A stretch of 64,000 nt of DNA from JAQWRV01 sp045564915 (GCA_045564915.1 JBJLGL010000004.1:186001-250000), one strand, 5' to 3'. Positions 8,348-18,162 are shown, counted from the first letter of the stretch. Notes: a model not told the origin generated them from the sequence alone. Translations and numbers: made by a program.

Positions 8348-9334
8348 ATGTCAGATCAGGAGGTTGGTAGGCGTGAGTTGCTTGGCGCAACTGGTGCTCT
8401 AGCAGGAGGGTTAAGGTTTGGCTTGGGCGGTGGCCTGGGTATGGGTCTCCCAATGATCATGGGCACTAGTGTGGCCGATGCTATCACGCATTTAGATTTT
8501 GGTGATCCGGATGTGCGCTTTCGGTCACAGCTTAAGACTAGGGGAACCTTAGCTGAAGAGACCGTACATCGCGTTTCTACTGGGCATGTTTGGCTTTATA
8601 ACCCTGAAGATCACAGTTTTACTCCCTTCTGTTCTCTCGAAAATTACAATGTGTCTGAATGGAGCCATGGCGAGGATGGCTTGTACCGATCTCGTATGTT
8701 CGAGACGGCTATATACATGAAATTTGGTTCTGATGAGGTTATGGAGGAATGGACCAACCCATTTACCGATGAAACAGTAAAGGTTCATCACTATATAATT
8801 GGGCCAATGAGCTCCACCCATGACCCCCACCAAGTTGACGCTGATGCAGGTGCCGAGAATGCTGAGCGAGTGATTGTGCCAAATCACCTGAACTGGCAGT
8901 TAGTTGGTGACACTGTCTACATGCCAACTGACTCTTCAGTTGCCTATCCAAATCCCTTGCAGCCAGACGTGTGGCCGCAAGCATCCGCTGGCGAAACCTT
9001 TGGCTGGGATTCTTTTATTATGTTTGGGGTTAAGTTAGCAGATTTACAAAATTCCGATGTAACACAGGCTATGGCTCACAGCTGGTACCAGGAGAACATT
9101 CGCTGGCAACCTTGGATGCTTATGGGCCAGCGTCCGGGGCGTCTAATTGCGAGGGGTTATGGTAAGAAAGTCCGTTGGGAAGAGATTCCCATTGAACGAA
9201 TCAAGCGTTTAGAGAAGTATGTGCCAAAGGTGCTTGACAGAGATAACTGGGGTGACTTTCAGAACGAATTCTTGTGGTATTTACGCACTCAAAAGCCCAA
9301 GCTACCGCTTGCAGAACAGTTGCCGGAGCTCTAG
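8348..9334 (+). CDS. DUF1838 family protein with twin-arginine-type leader (copy 1)
   Basis: A 328-residue protein whose N-terminus has a twin arginine and a hydrophobic stretch (GRRELLGATGALAGG ... ADA), consistent with Tat export. The body shows the DUF1838 pattern seen in all three copies of this window: a beta-rich domain with WTNPFTDETV near residue 135 and QENIRWQPWMLMGQRPG in the C-terminal part. The start is set by a GGGG ribosome site. It lies 14 bases after the Nudix gene and 4 bases before its tandem paralogue. The biochemical function of DUF1838 is not established. Confidence 0.8.
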   Translation: MSDQEVGRRELLGATGALAGGLRFGLGGGLGMGLPMIMGTSVADAITHLDFGDPDVRFRSQLKTRGTLAEETVHRVSTGHVWLYNPEDHSFTPFCSLENYNVSEWSHGEDGLYRSRMFETAIYMKFGSDEVMEEWTNPFTDETVKVHHYIIGPMSSTHDPHQVDADAGAENAERVIVPNHLNWQLVGDTVYMPTDSSVAYPNPLQPDVWPQASAGETFGWDSFIMFGVKLADLQNSDVTQAMAHSWYQENIRWQPWMLMGQRPGRLIARGYGKKVRWEEIPIERIKRLEKYVPKVLDRDNWGDFQNEFLWYLRTQKPKLPLAEQLPEL

Positions 9335-9338
9335 CGTA

Positions 9339-10256
9339 ATGAATCAGATGTTTGACCGCCGCTCCATGCTGGGTGGGCGCATGATGACTGGCCTAACTGG
9401 CCTGCCATCTCTGGAGATTGCCAAAACTGCGTCGGCACAAGAGCCGCTCGATCTGAAGAATCCTCTTTCAAAAATGCGGGCTACTATCAAGATACGAGGC
9501 ACCTTAGAAGATGGTGCGACTATGCACCGAGTTTCCCGCGGGTGGGTGTATGGATTTGATTCCGCTAGTGATAGTTTTTCACCGTTCTATAGTATGATTA
9601 ATTACAATGTGACTCAGTGGCAAAAGATAAACGATAATAAGTACACCTATCGTATGCATGAATGCGCGCTATACACCCAGTTTGATAAATGGTCCAAGCT
9701 TGAGGTCTTCGACAACCCATTTACAGGGGATACTGTCGAACCTATGACCTACCTTATCGGACCAATTGACGTTACTGTTACGCCAGAGGGTTCGGATACT
9801 GGGCCAGAGGCTACAATCAAACCTGTAAGTATGGACTGGACTGTCATGGGCGGCACGGTTTGGGTGCCCGTGCAATCAGAGTTTTCATTCCCCAATCCAA
9901 TTACTCCAGAAAAGTGGCCAAAGGAATCTTCTGGGCCTAGGGTAAAATGGAATTCTTTCATCCTGTTCCAGGCTTCACAAAATGATGTAGAGAACGCGGA
10001 TCTTTATACTGTTCGTGCACTCAATCACTATCAGGAAAACGTGACCTGGGCACCTTGGCTAGAAATGGCAGGAAGGCCAGGGTTCACGCTATCGCGTGGT
10101 TTTGGTATGAAATTCTTGAGCATCGAAGAGATACCCCCAGAGCCCCTTGGTTTGTTGACCGAACACGTGCCTGAGATGTTCGACCTCGGTAATTGGCAGG
10201 GTGTGAAAAACAATTACAGGGATTTTATGACGTCCCGAAAGCCAAAACCTATCTAA
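9339..10256 (+). CDS. DUF1838 family protein with twin-arginine-type leader (copy 2)
   Basis: 305 aa from the ATG at 9339, where MNQMFDRRSMLGGRMM opens a Tat-like leader. An in-frame start farther upstream (9219) would lie inside the preceding gene and is rejected. It is paralogous to copy 1: both have RGTLE/A ... HRVS-x-G and a (S/N)HYQEN-like stretch (SWYQENIRWQPW against NHYQENVTWAPW), with the shared NPFTG/DxTV motif. Tandem duplication followed by divergence is the simplest reading. It ends 5 bases from the convergent reductase gene. Confidence 0.8.
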   Translation: MNQMFDRRSMLGGRMMTGLTGLPSLEIAKTASAQEPLDLKNPLSKMRATIKIRGTLEDGATMHRVSRGWVYGFDSASDSFSPFYSMINYNVTQWQKINDNKYTYRMHECALYTQFDKWSKLEVFDNPFTGDTVEPMTYLIGPIDVTVTPEGSDTGPEATIKPVSMDWTVMGGTVWVPVQSEFSFPNPITPEKWPKESSGPRVKWNSFILFQASQNDVENADLYTVRALNHYQENVTWAPWLEMAGRPGFTLSRGFGMKFLSIEEIPPEPLGLLTEHVPEMFDLGNWQGVKNNYRDFMTSRKPKPI

Positions 10257-10261
10257 GCACT

Positions 10262-12253
10262 TTAGACTTGGAGGCCTACCCTGTTTCCATCTTCTGTAGC
10301 GGCGAGAACGACGCGTGGTGCGTAAGCGTCACCAATGCAGTGTACTTCAATACCTGCGCCTCTCAACGTAGGAGCAAGACCATTATTGGGGGTACGGGGA
10401 GTGGCGTAGGTAAATAGACTGACATCCTCTATTAACGTTGTTTTGCCATTATATATGTTACACAAGTTGACTTTACCCTGTTCAAATTCCGAGTCAGAAG
10501 ACGGCTCGCAGCTCGTGATGATCTGAACCTTCTGTTTTGATAGGCGATGATAGATGCCTTGGCGATTAACTAAGGCTTCGTCCGAAGCGATTCTGTCACG
10601 TGGTGTGACGATAACTACTCTATCAAACTTTTCTGCCATCCACTCGGCGGCGGCATAGGTCATTTTAGTGTGATCATGATCATATATTACGGCTGTTCCC
10701 GGCTGTGGTAAGGGGTGTTCCAGCAGCGCTGCTATGATTTCTCGAAGATCGAGGAAGAAACCCTCATCTTTATATTCCTCTGGCAGGAAGGAGGGCCAGC
10801 TCATGGTTGAGCCGGTAGCCAAAATGACAGCATCTGGATTCAATGCTAGTATATCATCTGCCGAGGCCATTAGACCAAGTTCCATTTTGACACCCACGCG
10901 ATCCGCACAGAGTCTTTGGAAATCGTAGATACTTGAGAGGTTCTCACCGCCAGGTAGTTCCGCATGAAGCCGGGTTTTGCCACCAACTTCGCCTGAAATA
11001 CCAAACACCGTGACGTCATGGCCACGTGCTCCAGCAATCCATGCCGCTTCCATCCCTGCTATCCCTGAACCAACCACAACTACCTTACGCTTAGTTTTAG
11101 CCGGGGGTGGCTGCCAGTCTACCTCATCATGCTGGCCAACACGGGGATTGTTGTCGCATTGAAGACGGCCGCCGTCGATGATCATTTTCCAGCAAGTATT
11201 GCCCGAAACACAATAACGAATCTGAGCTTCGCGGCCTTCTGCGGCTTTCTTGCCCCAAGCCGGATCCGTAACTAAGGGGCGCCCCATCATCACTAGATCT
11301 GCTTGACCTGTTTCTATGGCATGATTGCCTTCATTTGGATCAGTAATTAGGCCTAATGCCCCCACGGCTGTATCACTAAAAGGAGCGGCTAGTTGACCGA
11401 TTTTCCCAATAAAGGGTGCTCGTTCTCGGTGTAAATCAGGCAGATGCCAATACAAAGTATCTGAATGGGAACCCCAACAATAGGTGACATAGTCTGCATT
11501 GCCGTTAGCTGCGACCAATTCAGAAATACGCTTAGCTTCTGCAAAATTCACGCCGCCGTCTACCCCGTCTTCACCTGGCAATTTGACGCCCACAATAAAG
11601 TCACTGCTCGTCAGGTCACGGATTGCACTCATCAATTCCGTAACAATCCGGGTACGGCCTTCAAGATCGCCGCCATAGTCGTCCTCACGCTTATTCGAAT
11701 GTTGTGACATAAATTGATGGAAGATATGGCCATGTCCGGCTGAAATTTCTATACCACTCCAACCACATTTGTGGAGCCAGGCAGAAGACTCAGCAAAGTC
11801 CGATATCATAGTTTTGACTTCACTAGTTGTAAGTGCGTGGGGTATAGTCCAGCTCAGGTCATCTGGTAGTGCCGAAGGTCCAATGGCCTTCATATTACGT
11901 CCACCTTCATGCCGTCCCCGGCCCGAGTCCTGCAGCTGACCAATCATGTGACAACCCGCGGTGTATACCACATCAGCAAACCGTTTCAGTCCGTCTTCAT
12001 TTGATTTTTCGAATACACGTATGCGCCTCGGTGCAACATTCCAGCGAGTTGTGCCCAAAGGTTCAGTGACGGCCATAGAAACGCCGCCTTCTGCTCGGTT
12101 ACGGTAATAAGTGATGCTGGCTTCGTTTACTTTACTGTCAGTAACATACCTCAAAGACATCGAGGCATGGACGATCCGGTTACGCAAGGACTTACCAGCG
12201 ACCGTAATGGGAGAAAAAAGGTGGGGATAAATAGAATGTGGAGTATTAGACAA
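10262..12253 (-). CDS. old-yellow-enzyme/TMADH-type FMN, FAD flavoprotein reductase
   Basis: 663 aa with the two-part architecture of 2,4-dienoyl-CoA reductase and trimethylamine dehydrogenase: an N-terminal FMN TIM barrel (YPHLFSPITVAGKSLRNRIV ..., GHGHIFHQFMS) and a C-terminal FAD/NAD(P) domain (VVVVGSGIAGMEAAW). The linker that normally binds [4Fe-4S] reads CVSGNTC with a later C366. Aligned with TMADH this keeps three ligands (C348, C354, C366) but has Gly351 where the fourth Cys belongs, one base from TGC. Translation starts at TTG 12253, since a stop lies just upstream and the family N-terminus is complete. Substrate unknown. Confidence 0.88.
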   Translation of the reverse strand: MSNTPHSIYPHLFSPITVAGKSLRNRIVHASMSLRYVTDSKVNEASITYYRNRAEGGVSMAVTEPLGTTRWNVAPRRIRVFEKSNEDGLKRFADVVYTAGCHMIGQLQDSGRGRHEGGRNMKAIGPSALPDDLSWTIPHALTTSEVKTMISDFAESSAWLHKCGWSGIEISAGHGHIFHQFMSQHSNKREDDYGGDLEGRTRIVTELMSAIRDLTSSDFIVGVKLPGEDGVDGGVNFAEAKRISELVAANGNADYVTYCWGSHSDTLYWHLPDLHRERAPFIGKIGQLAAPFSDTAVGALGLITDPNEGNHAIETGQADLVMMGRPLVTDPAWGKKAAEGREAQIRYCVSGNTCWKMIIDGGRLQCDNNPRVGQHDEVDWQPPPAKTKRKVVVVGSGIAGMEAAWIAGARGHDVTVFGISGEVGGKTRLHAELPGGENLSSIYDFQRLCADRVGVKMELGLMASADDILALNPDAVILATGSTMSWPSFLPEEYKDEGFFLDLREIIAALLEHPLPQPGTAVIYDHDHTKMTYAAAEWMAEKFDRVVIVTPRDRIASDEALVNRQGIYHRLSKQKVQIITSCEPSSDSEFEQGKVNLCNIYNGKTTLIEDVSLFTYATPRTPNNGLAPTLRGAGIEVHCIGDAYAPRVVLAATEDGNRVGLQV

Positions 12254-12461
12254 GTGATATTCTTCTGGTAAGGGTTATGCAGCACGAAAGGAGGTTACCA
12301 GCATATTCACATCTTCGCAGGTGTCCATGGTCTTTAGAGCATCTTGAGCTCCCCGGGCCATTGTTTGGCTCAGATCTCGGGAAACTAGGCTCAGGAACAT
12401 TTTCTGCAGTAGATTCAATGATTTCCAATGCAAGGTACTTGAGTACAAGACATATTGCTGA
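12254..12461 (-). other. gap with a possible coding remnant
   Basis: Between the reductase and the amidohydrolase the minus strand stays open in one frame to a TAA at 12275. It ends in a protein-like stretch (TMARGAQDALKTMDTCEDV ...), but with no start codon and ribosome site that would make a free gene. It could be the remnant of a deleted gene's 3' end, a frameshifted tail, or chance. Confidence 0.2.
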
Positions 12462-14069
12462 TCATTCTCTAGCCGGGTGGCTAAACCATCCTTCCGAACT
12501 GAGTTGGTCGTAGATTGAAGCCATGACTTGGCCACCCTCATTGACTACTCGAATTTCATCGTCCGCAATGAGCTGACCATCGAGAATTTGTATGCATCCA
12601 TCAGTTATGGTGCAGCGGACCATCATGCCGTTGGCGTATAATAAGTTGTTCAGAGGCTCTGGCGGTAGGGCGCCACCACCAACTAAAAGGCCTGATACAT
12701 CAATACAAACCAGATCAGCTTTAGCTCCTGGAGCAATACGGCCTATGTCATTCCGCTTTAATGCAATGGCCGGCACCTGAGTGGCATTGCGTAGCGCCGT
12801 CCAGATAGTTGGCTTCATTACCGGCTGCCCACCATTATGATGTTGCAGCATGTACCTAGCTTGCCCATATAAAACAGCTAGTTTGAGGTTTTCTATGTAG
12901 TCATTGGAGTGAGTATCGATCCCAATATTAACAGCTATTCCTGCGGCCAATGCTTCCGGATAATTCTGGCTGTAACCACCAGCACCACCGGCGGATGGGC
13001 AGTGGGCAAGGACTACGCCCCGTTCAATCAATATGGAAGGGTCGATTTCCCAGTCTAGGCCGCCCATATGAGCGCCAAAGACAGTGCCGTCTAATAGTCC
13101 AAAACTGTCTAGCCACTGTGTCGGAGTCATACCCCAGAGACGTTTGACCCGCTCTGTTTCTGCAGTGGATTGAGATAGATGAATATGCAGTCCGGTGCCG
13201 AGCTCTTTTACTGCAGCAGCAACAGCAGCCATTGTTTTGGGTGTATGTGTATCGGTTGCGTGAGGCGCCATCATAGGAATGATTCGTCCGTCACTAGCAT
13301 TCATTTTGCTCTTAGCATACGCAAGATTAGTTTCTACTTCGTTCAGGATAGCATCTTCAGCATCGAATAAGACTTGGTCATCTGTACGTGCCCAGATTGG
13401 ACCGAGTATACCTGAGCCAGGGATCATACCCCCAGGATACCCACGCACACCTAACTTCTCGGCAACCCGCACATATGATTGTGCCTGGCGCAGGCTGAGA
13501 CTCATCTCCACATGTGTTGTGGTACCGCCTCGCAAGAGTTCAGCGACATTGTAGGTGGTGAGTCTATCCATATCGTCATCAGTGAGCTGTTCAACCAGCT
13601 CTTGTGGGCGTCTATTATTTGGCCGCTGCCCGCCTTCGATTAGGCCGCGCGTTGGAGTTGCTGTGCATGCATGGGTATGTCCGGAAATAAATCCTGGCAC
13701 CAGGAGGTTTTTTCTCGCATCGATACGCTTATAATTTCCATTTATTCGCTCTGATGTGACTTTAACTATGCGGTCACCGGATACTAGTATTGCCGCATCA
13801 CCTAGAAGTTTGTGCTCACCATTTTCCTCAATGAGAGCCCACCCCGCTTCGATAACGAATTCTCCATTCGGTGCTGATATACCGCTACGTGACGTGGCAA
13901 ACGCACTTGCCGAAATGCCAGGTATAATGGCTGAAAGGCTGCCAGCTGCAGTGAGAGCGTTACGACGGCTAAAGGTTGTGGTTAACTCTTCATTGTCAGG
14001 CTTACTAGTGCTGCATAGGGCGCAAGGACCATCATATCTGCCCACTGTATTAGTCAATAGATTAGCCAC
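12462..14069 (-). CDS. Tat-type metal-dependent amidohydrolase (AtzA/TrzN-like)
   Basis: 535 aa. Amidohydrolase-superfamily features are the metal ligands in GFISGHTHAC, the HIHLSQS segment with the next His, AHCPSAGGAGG, and a GIDTHSND Asp near the C-terminal side of the barrel. Before the enzyme body lies FSRRNALTAAGSLSA, a twin-arginine-like hydrophobic stretch, suggesting export, which is unusual for this deaminase/chlorohydrolase group. The start is GTG at 14069 with an AGGA site. It starts 25 bases after the EmrB-type gene and is cotranscribed with the efflux pair. It probably hydrolyses a C-N or C-X bond of a heterocyclic or guanidino-type compound, but the substrate is not identifiable. 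Confidence 0.82.
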   Translation of the reverse strand: MANLLTNTVGRYDGPCALCSTSKPDNEELTTTFSRRNALTAAGSLSAIIPGISASAFATSRSGISAPNGEFVIEAGWALIEENGEHKLLGDAAILVSGDRIVKVTSERINGNYKRIDARKNLLVPGFISGHTHACTATPTRGLIEGGQRPNNRRPQELVEQLTDDDMDRLTTYNVAELLRGGTTTHVEMSLSLRQAQSYVRVAEKLGVRGYPGGMIPGSGILGPIWARTDDQVLFDAEDAILNEVETNLAYAKSKMNASDGRIIPMMAPHATDTHTPKTMAAVAAAVKELGTGLHIHLSQSTAETERVKRLWGMTPTQWLDSFGLLDGTVFGAHMGGLDWEIDPSILIERGVVLAHCPSAGGAGGYSQNYPEALAAGIAVNIGIDTHSNDYIENLKLAVLYGQARYMLQHHNGGQPVMKPTIWTALRNATQVPAIALKRNDIGRIAPGAKADLVCIDVSGLLVGGGALPPEPLNNLLYANGMMVRCTITDGCIQILDGQLIADDEIRVVNEGGQVMASIYDQLSSEGWFSHPARE

Positions 14070-14094
14070 AGACAGTCATCCTATTGAGAGTTTT

Positions 14095-15699
14095 TTAATC
14101 ATCCTGAGTTCTTATTCTGTCAGGTAGGAACGGCAATAATAAAACCGTGAGGCCACAATATAAAGCCATAGAAAACCACATATCATTAAATGTCAGCACC
14201 CAGACCTCGCGCTCGACCAAAATATTCATTATGCGTAAGGCTGCTTCTGCAGAGTCACGCACTGTGCTGTAGGTATCATCGATACGCTGCTGCAAATTTG
14301 TAATGAATTGGGTGGCGGTCTCACCCCCTTCATAAACCTGCGTTAGTAGTCGTTCGCGATGAAAATCAAACCGTTTTTCTTGAGCAGTAGTGACCATCGA
14401 TAGGCCAATAGCACCACCAAGGCTACGGAATAAATTAAACAAAGAGCTAGCATTGCGGACCTCCGCAAGCGGGACGCTTCCGATAGCTACAAGAGTGATC
14501 GGCATAAAACACAGCATCATGCCAAGGCCACGAATAAACTGTGGGGCTGCGAGTTGTTCAATACCCATCTCTGCCGTCATTAGGCCGTGTAATATTAGAG
14601 AAATTATCAGAATAACTAGGCCAATTGCCAGGACTAGACGGGCGGGCATGCGCTGAACCATGAAGCTTCCCGCCGGCGCAAGGAACACTTGAGCGGCACC
14701 AGTGAACATCATAATAATGCCGATTTGTTGGCTATTATAGCCGCGTACTGTTGAAAGCATAGCAGGCGAGAGGTAGGCGGATCCGACGATTGCTGCGCCG
14801 AGAATAAACGAACACGCACAACCGGTTGCAAACTTCCCATCCAGTAACAGTCTTAACTGAATCATTGGAAACTGGCACGTTAATTCTCGCCAAATAAACA
14901 AGACACCGCTGATAGCAGTGAGTAGAACAAGTTGCGTAATCCAAATTGTTTCAAACCAATCATTTTCTGGTCCCTTATCAACAGCGATGATGAGGCTGCC
15001 GAGAAAGATTGCCGCTAGGAGCACGCCCGGAATATCGATTTGAGGAAGAATCTTGAGTTGTGGTTTGTCCACATCAATAAGTGCGAGAACACCAAATACT
15101 ACAATTAGTCCCGGTACGATATTCATCAGAAAAACCCAGTGCCAGGAGAATGTTGTGGTTATGAAACCACCTACAGCAGGTCCAAGTGTAATTCCAGTGG
15201 TAGTGATCATGCCGGCAATTGCAACACCAATTGCATGCTTAGAGCGCGGGAACATAAAGAAAATTGTAGCAAATGAGAGAGGTGTGAGGGCGCCAGCAAA
15301 AAAGCCCTGTAATGCCCTAAATACAACCATGGACTCAAGGTTCCAAGCGGATGCACATAGTAGACTACTCACCATGAATAGGGCTGCTGAACCAGCAAAC
15401 ATGTAGCGGATTGATAGTAGCCGAGCTAGCCATGCCGAAAGTGGAATCATGATCACTTCGGCGACTAGATAAGAAGATTGAATCAGAGCTATTTCTTCAA
15501 CAGTAGCGCCTAGGCTGGCCCTGAGTTCACCAAGAGAACTAGCAATAATTTGGATGTCAAGTACAGCCATGAACTGACCAAGTAGTAGGATCATAAATCC
15601 TACCCAATGGCGCCAGGTGACCATGTCGCCCGACGCTGCAGGTCCTGTCACGCGGCCGGCGGCATTTATTCCGTTGGTACTTACCATGCTCTTTGGCAT
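14095..15699 (-). CDS. emrB: DHA2-family MFS efflux permease (EmrB type)
   Basis: 534 aa with about 14 hydrophobic segments, the DHA2 layout. QFMAVLDIQIIASSLGEL and the motif C-like GPAVGGFI are typical of EmrB/QacA drug:H+ antiporters. It begins 3 bases after the stop of the membrane fusion gene, so the two form an EmrAB-like tripartite pump that would need an outer-membrane channel not seen here. Exported substrate unknown; the linked amidohydrolase hints at a small organic compound. Confidence 0.9.
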   Translation of the reverse strand: MPKSMVSTNGINAAGRVTGPAASGDMVTWRHWVGFMILLLGQFMAVLDIQIIASSLGELRASLGATVEEIALIQSSYLVAEVIMIPLSAWLARLLSIRYMFAGSAALFMVSSLLCASAWNLESMVVFRALQGFFAGALTPLSFATIFFMFPRSKHAIGVAIAGMITTTGITLGPAVGGFITTTFSWHWVFLMNIVPGLIVVFGVLALIDVDKPQLKILPQIDIPGVLLAAIFLGSLIIAVDKGPENDWFETIWITQLVLLTAISGVLFIWRELTCQFPMIQLRLLLDGKFATGCACSFILGAAIVGSAYLSPAMLSTVRGYNSQQIGIIMMFTGAAQVFLAPAGSFMVQRMPARLVLAIGLVILIISLILHGLMTAEMGIEQLAAPQFIRGLGMMLCFMPITLVAIGSVPLAEVRNASSLFNLFRSLGGAIGLSMVTTAQEKRFDFHRERLLTQVYEGGETATQFITNLQQRIDDTYSTVRDSAEAALRIMNILVEREVWVLTFNDMWFSMALYCGLTVLLLPFLPDRIRTQDD

Positions 15700-15702
15700 C
15701 GT

Positions 15703-16782
15703 TTAGCTGCGCCCTGGTGCAACTATACCTGTCTTTGACCTGACTGATCTGGTATCCACCTCCACTACAACTGACATGCCCGGCCGCAGGTTTTGATAGA
15801 GGGGGTGTTCGCTATCTAAGGTGATCTTGATAGGTATGCGCTGGACAATCTTTGAAAAGTTACCTGTGGCATTTTCTGGCGGCAACAAACTGAACTCGGC
15901 TCCACTAGCAGGCGAGATGCTCTGAATTGTACCTTGTAAAGCTATGCCCGGAAATGTGTCGATCGTGATTTCAGCTACCTGTCCTGGCTCTATGTGTGTC
16001 ATTTGCGTTTCTTTAAAGTTTGCCACTACCCATATTGTGTCGATGGGTACGATTGCCATGAAGTGTGAACCTGGCCTGACGAAATGACCCAAACGCGCAG
16101 AGCGATTACCAATTATACCGTTTATCGGAGCGCGCACTTCTGTATGCGATAGCTCGATTTGAAGAAGCTCTAAAGCTGCAGATTTTTCATCCGCTTCGGC
16201 GCTCAAAGCAAGACGATCCATATCCAATATGCCACGTTGCTGGCGAACAGCCTTCAGGTGGGCCCGCGCCCCAGCTTTTCTTGCACGAGCGCCAAGTTCT
16301 TCAGCGATAGCAGTATCATAACGTTGGACTGAGGCCACATTATCTGCAACTAGCCCTTTGGCACGTTCTAGTTCTGCTACAGATAGCTCATGACCGGCAA
16401 TCATAGCTTCTAGTTCTGCTTGCGCCTCCGCGATTAAGCTGTCGTGAAGTGCAATCCTGCTAGCAATGGTTTCAAATTCTGCTAACGCCTTGTCTAAGTC
16501 AGCGCGACCTTGAGCAATCCGGGCAAGGAATGTATCCCGCTGTAGGCGAAGTAACAGATCGCCTGCTTTCACCTCTTGATTATCTTGCACCAGAACGTCT
16601 TCTACATAACCTTCAACCCTAGCACTGACAGTTGTGATATCAGATCGAATATAAGCATTGTTTGTGCTTTCAATATAACGACCCGCGATCCACCAATCGG
16701 CTGTCCAATAACCAATAATCCCGATTAATAGGATGACGAAAACAGAAAGCGCGATAGTGTTAGGACTTCGAGACATTGTCAC
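15703..16782 (-). CDS. emrA: EmrA-type membrane fusion protein (HlyD family)
   Basis: 359 aa: one N-terminal transmembrane helix (IALSVFVILLIGIIGYW), the first biotinyl-lipoyl half (DITTVSARVEGYVEDVLVQD), a long alpha-helical hairpin (about residues 90-210), then the second lipoyl half (EVRAPINGIIGNRSARLGHF) and a beta-barrel region. This is the periplasmic adaptor of an EmrAB-like efflux pump. Start is GTG 16782 or the ATG two codons later; the GGAAGA site favours the GTG. It heads the operon emrA-emrB-amidohydrolase. Confidence 0.9.
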   Translation of the reverse strand: MTMSRSPNTIALSVFVILLIGIIGYWTADWWIAGRYIESTNNAYIRSDITTVSARVEGYVEDVLVQDNQEVKAGDLLLRLQRDTFLARIAQGRADLDKALAEFETIASRIALHDSLIAEAQAELEAMIAGHELSVAELERAKGLVADNVASVQRYDTAIAEELGARARKAGARAHLKAVRQQRGILDMDRLALSAEADEKSAALELLQIELSHTEVRAPINGIIGNRSARLGHFVRPGSHFMAIVPIDTIWVVANFKETQMTHIEPGQVAEITIDTFPGIALQGTIQSISPASGAEFSLLPPENATGNFSKIVQRIPIKITLDSEHPLYQNLRPGMSVVVEVDTRSVRSKTGIVAPGRS

Positions 16783-17070
16783 AACAGCGTTCTTCCAGAA
16801 AGATCTCTAAAGTTCATATGCTTCGGAGGAAATAATTAGATCTACCATTATGCCTTTTTCTTATCGTAAAGGACTGTAAAGCGAGAATCATGCTATAGAT
16901 ATGCCTTTTCCAGTTGTTGAAATTCCATCTGTTATGGCTTCTGGGCAGCTATTAATCACCTAGAGAACAAATATTGTTAGTCCTATCTGTAATACTTGCA
17001 GCACAGTGGTCGGACCACGCATATTTTGGTAAGAGGAATTAGGTTCTGACCCTAGATAAGGACTATAGCC

Positions 17071-18162
17071 ATGATTAACCTTTCTCAGCGTGGCCGTGCT
17101 GGCCTCCAGTTCTTGGGGGCCCTACAACCATATGCCTCCAGTCGTATTCGTGGTCTCGCCAAAGCAGACTTTGAGTCTGATCCTGTTGGGGCATCAATCG
17201 TTGAAGCATACCAGCATGGACGAACTGAAGAAACGTGGCCTAACCGTATAGCAAAAGCTAGGGCTGTGGCAGAAAAGTCCGTGGCTTACAAACATGAACG
17301 CTTTTATCAGCGTTATGTAGGAGAAGAGAATTTTGTGCGCGCAATCCCTGCTGTAGAGGAAAAGCGTTCCATTATTACAGATATGCTCAGTAAGCGAGAA
17401 CTGCAAGATTGTGGTGGCTCTTTAGAGTTAGATGATAGCGTAATAGTTCCTACATATTACGAAGGTGTGGAGTGGCACCTTGAGCCTGGCGGATGGGATG
17501 GCTATGACCTTGCAGGCCCCATGTTTATGGCTGGTATTGGACCATATGTGTTCAGTAAAGGTGGTTATGCTGCTGTTGAAGTCAGCGATAATATCCGTGA
17601 TCAGCGTGTTGAAGTTACAAAGCGCCTGCCGCAAGCTCATTATAATCGTATTTATGAGATGGGATGTGGTGGTGCGACTACGTTGCTGGCTTGTAAAAAG
17701 AATTATCCAGATGCAGAGTTGATTGGCTGTGACCTGTCGCCAGCCTTATTAAGGGGCGGACACGATGCAGCGCGAGCTATGGGCGTGCCCATCCATTTCA
17801 AGCAGCGAGATGCCCGTGATACCCGCGAGCCGGATGAGAGCGTTGATGCTGTAGTGCTTTATGCAGTCTTCCATGAGATGCCGGTGAAAGTGGCCAAGCA
17901 AACTCTATACGAAGCGTTCCGAATTCTCAGGCCTGGTGGTGACGTAATTATTAATGACCCACCACCTTTTGCTAAAGTACACCCTTTTCAGGCTGTTATT
18001 CTGGACTGGGATACCGATAATCGTGATGAGCCCTATTTCTCTGAAACCTGTGCGACGGAATGGATCGATGTTTTGGGGGAGGTTGGGTTTGTGAATATGG
18101 ATGCGTTTGCCCTTGGTAAAAATGGATATCCTTGGCTTAATCTCGCTTCAAAACCTGCCTAA
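17071..18162 (+). CDS. class I SAM-dependent methyltransferase (pair 2)
   Basis: 363 aa with an AAGGA ribosome site. SAM motif I is EMGCGGAT (residues 196-203), strand-2 acid in LIGCDLS, and the motif HEMPVKVA / LRPGGDVI follows, as in the copy at 3440. The upstream region again carries P-x-Y-x6-H-x2-P-G-G (P127, H136, PGG 139-141). It is followed after 22 bases by its small partner gene and then by a GPH transporter, so the three probably form one operon. The transporter may bring in the substrate or take out the product. Confidence 0.85.
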   Translation: MINLSQRGRAGLQFLGALQPYASSRIRGLAKADFESDPVGASIVEAYQHGRTEETWPNRIAKARAVAEKSVAYKHERFYQRYVGEENFVRAIPAVEEKRSIITDMLSKRELQDCGGSLELDDSVIVPTYYEGVEWHLEPGGWDGYDLAGPMFMAGIGPYVFSKGGYAAVEVSDNIRDQRVEVTKRLPQAHYNRIYEMGCGGATTLLACKKNYPDAELIGCDLSPALLRGGHDAARAMGVPIHFKQRDARDTREPDESVDAVVLYAVFHEMPVKVAKQTLYEAFRILRPGGDVIINDPPPFAKVHPFQAVILDWDTDNRDEPYFSETCATEWIDVLGEVGFVNMDAFALGKNGYPWLNLASKPA

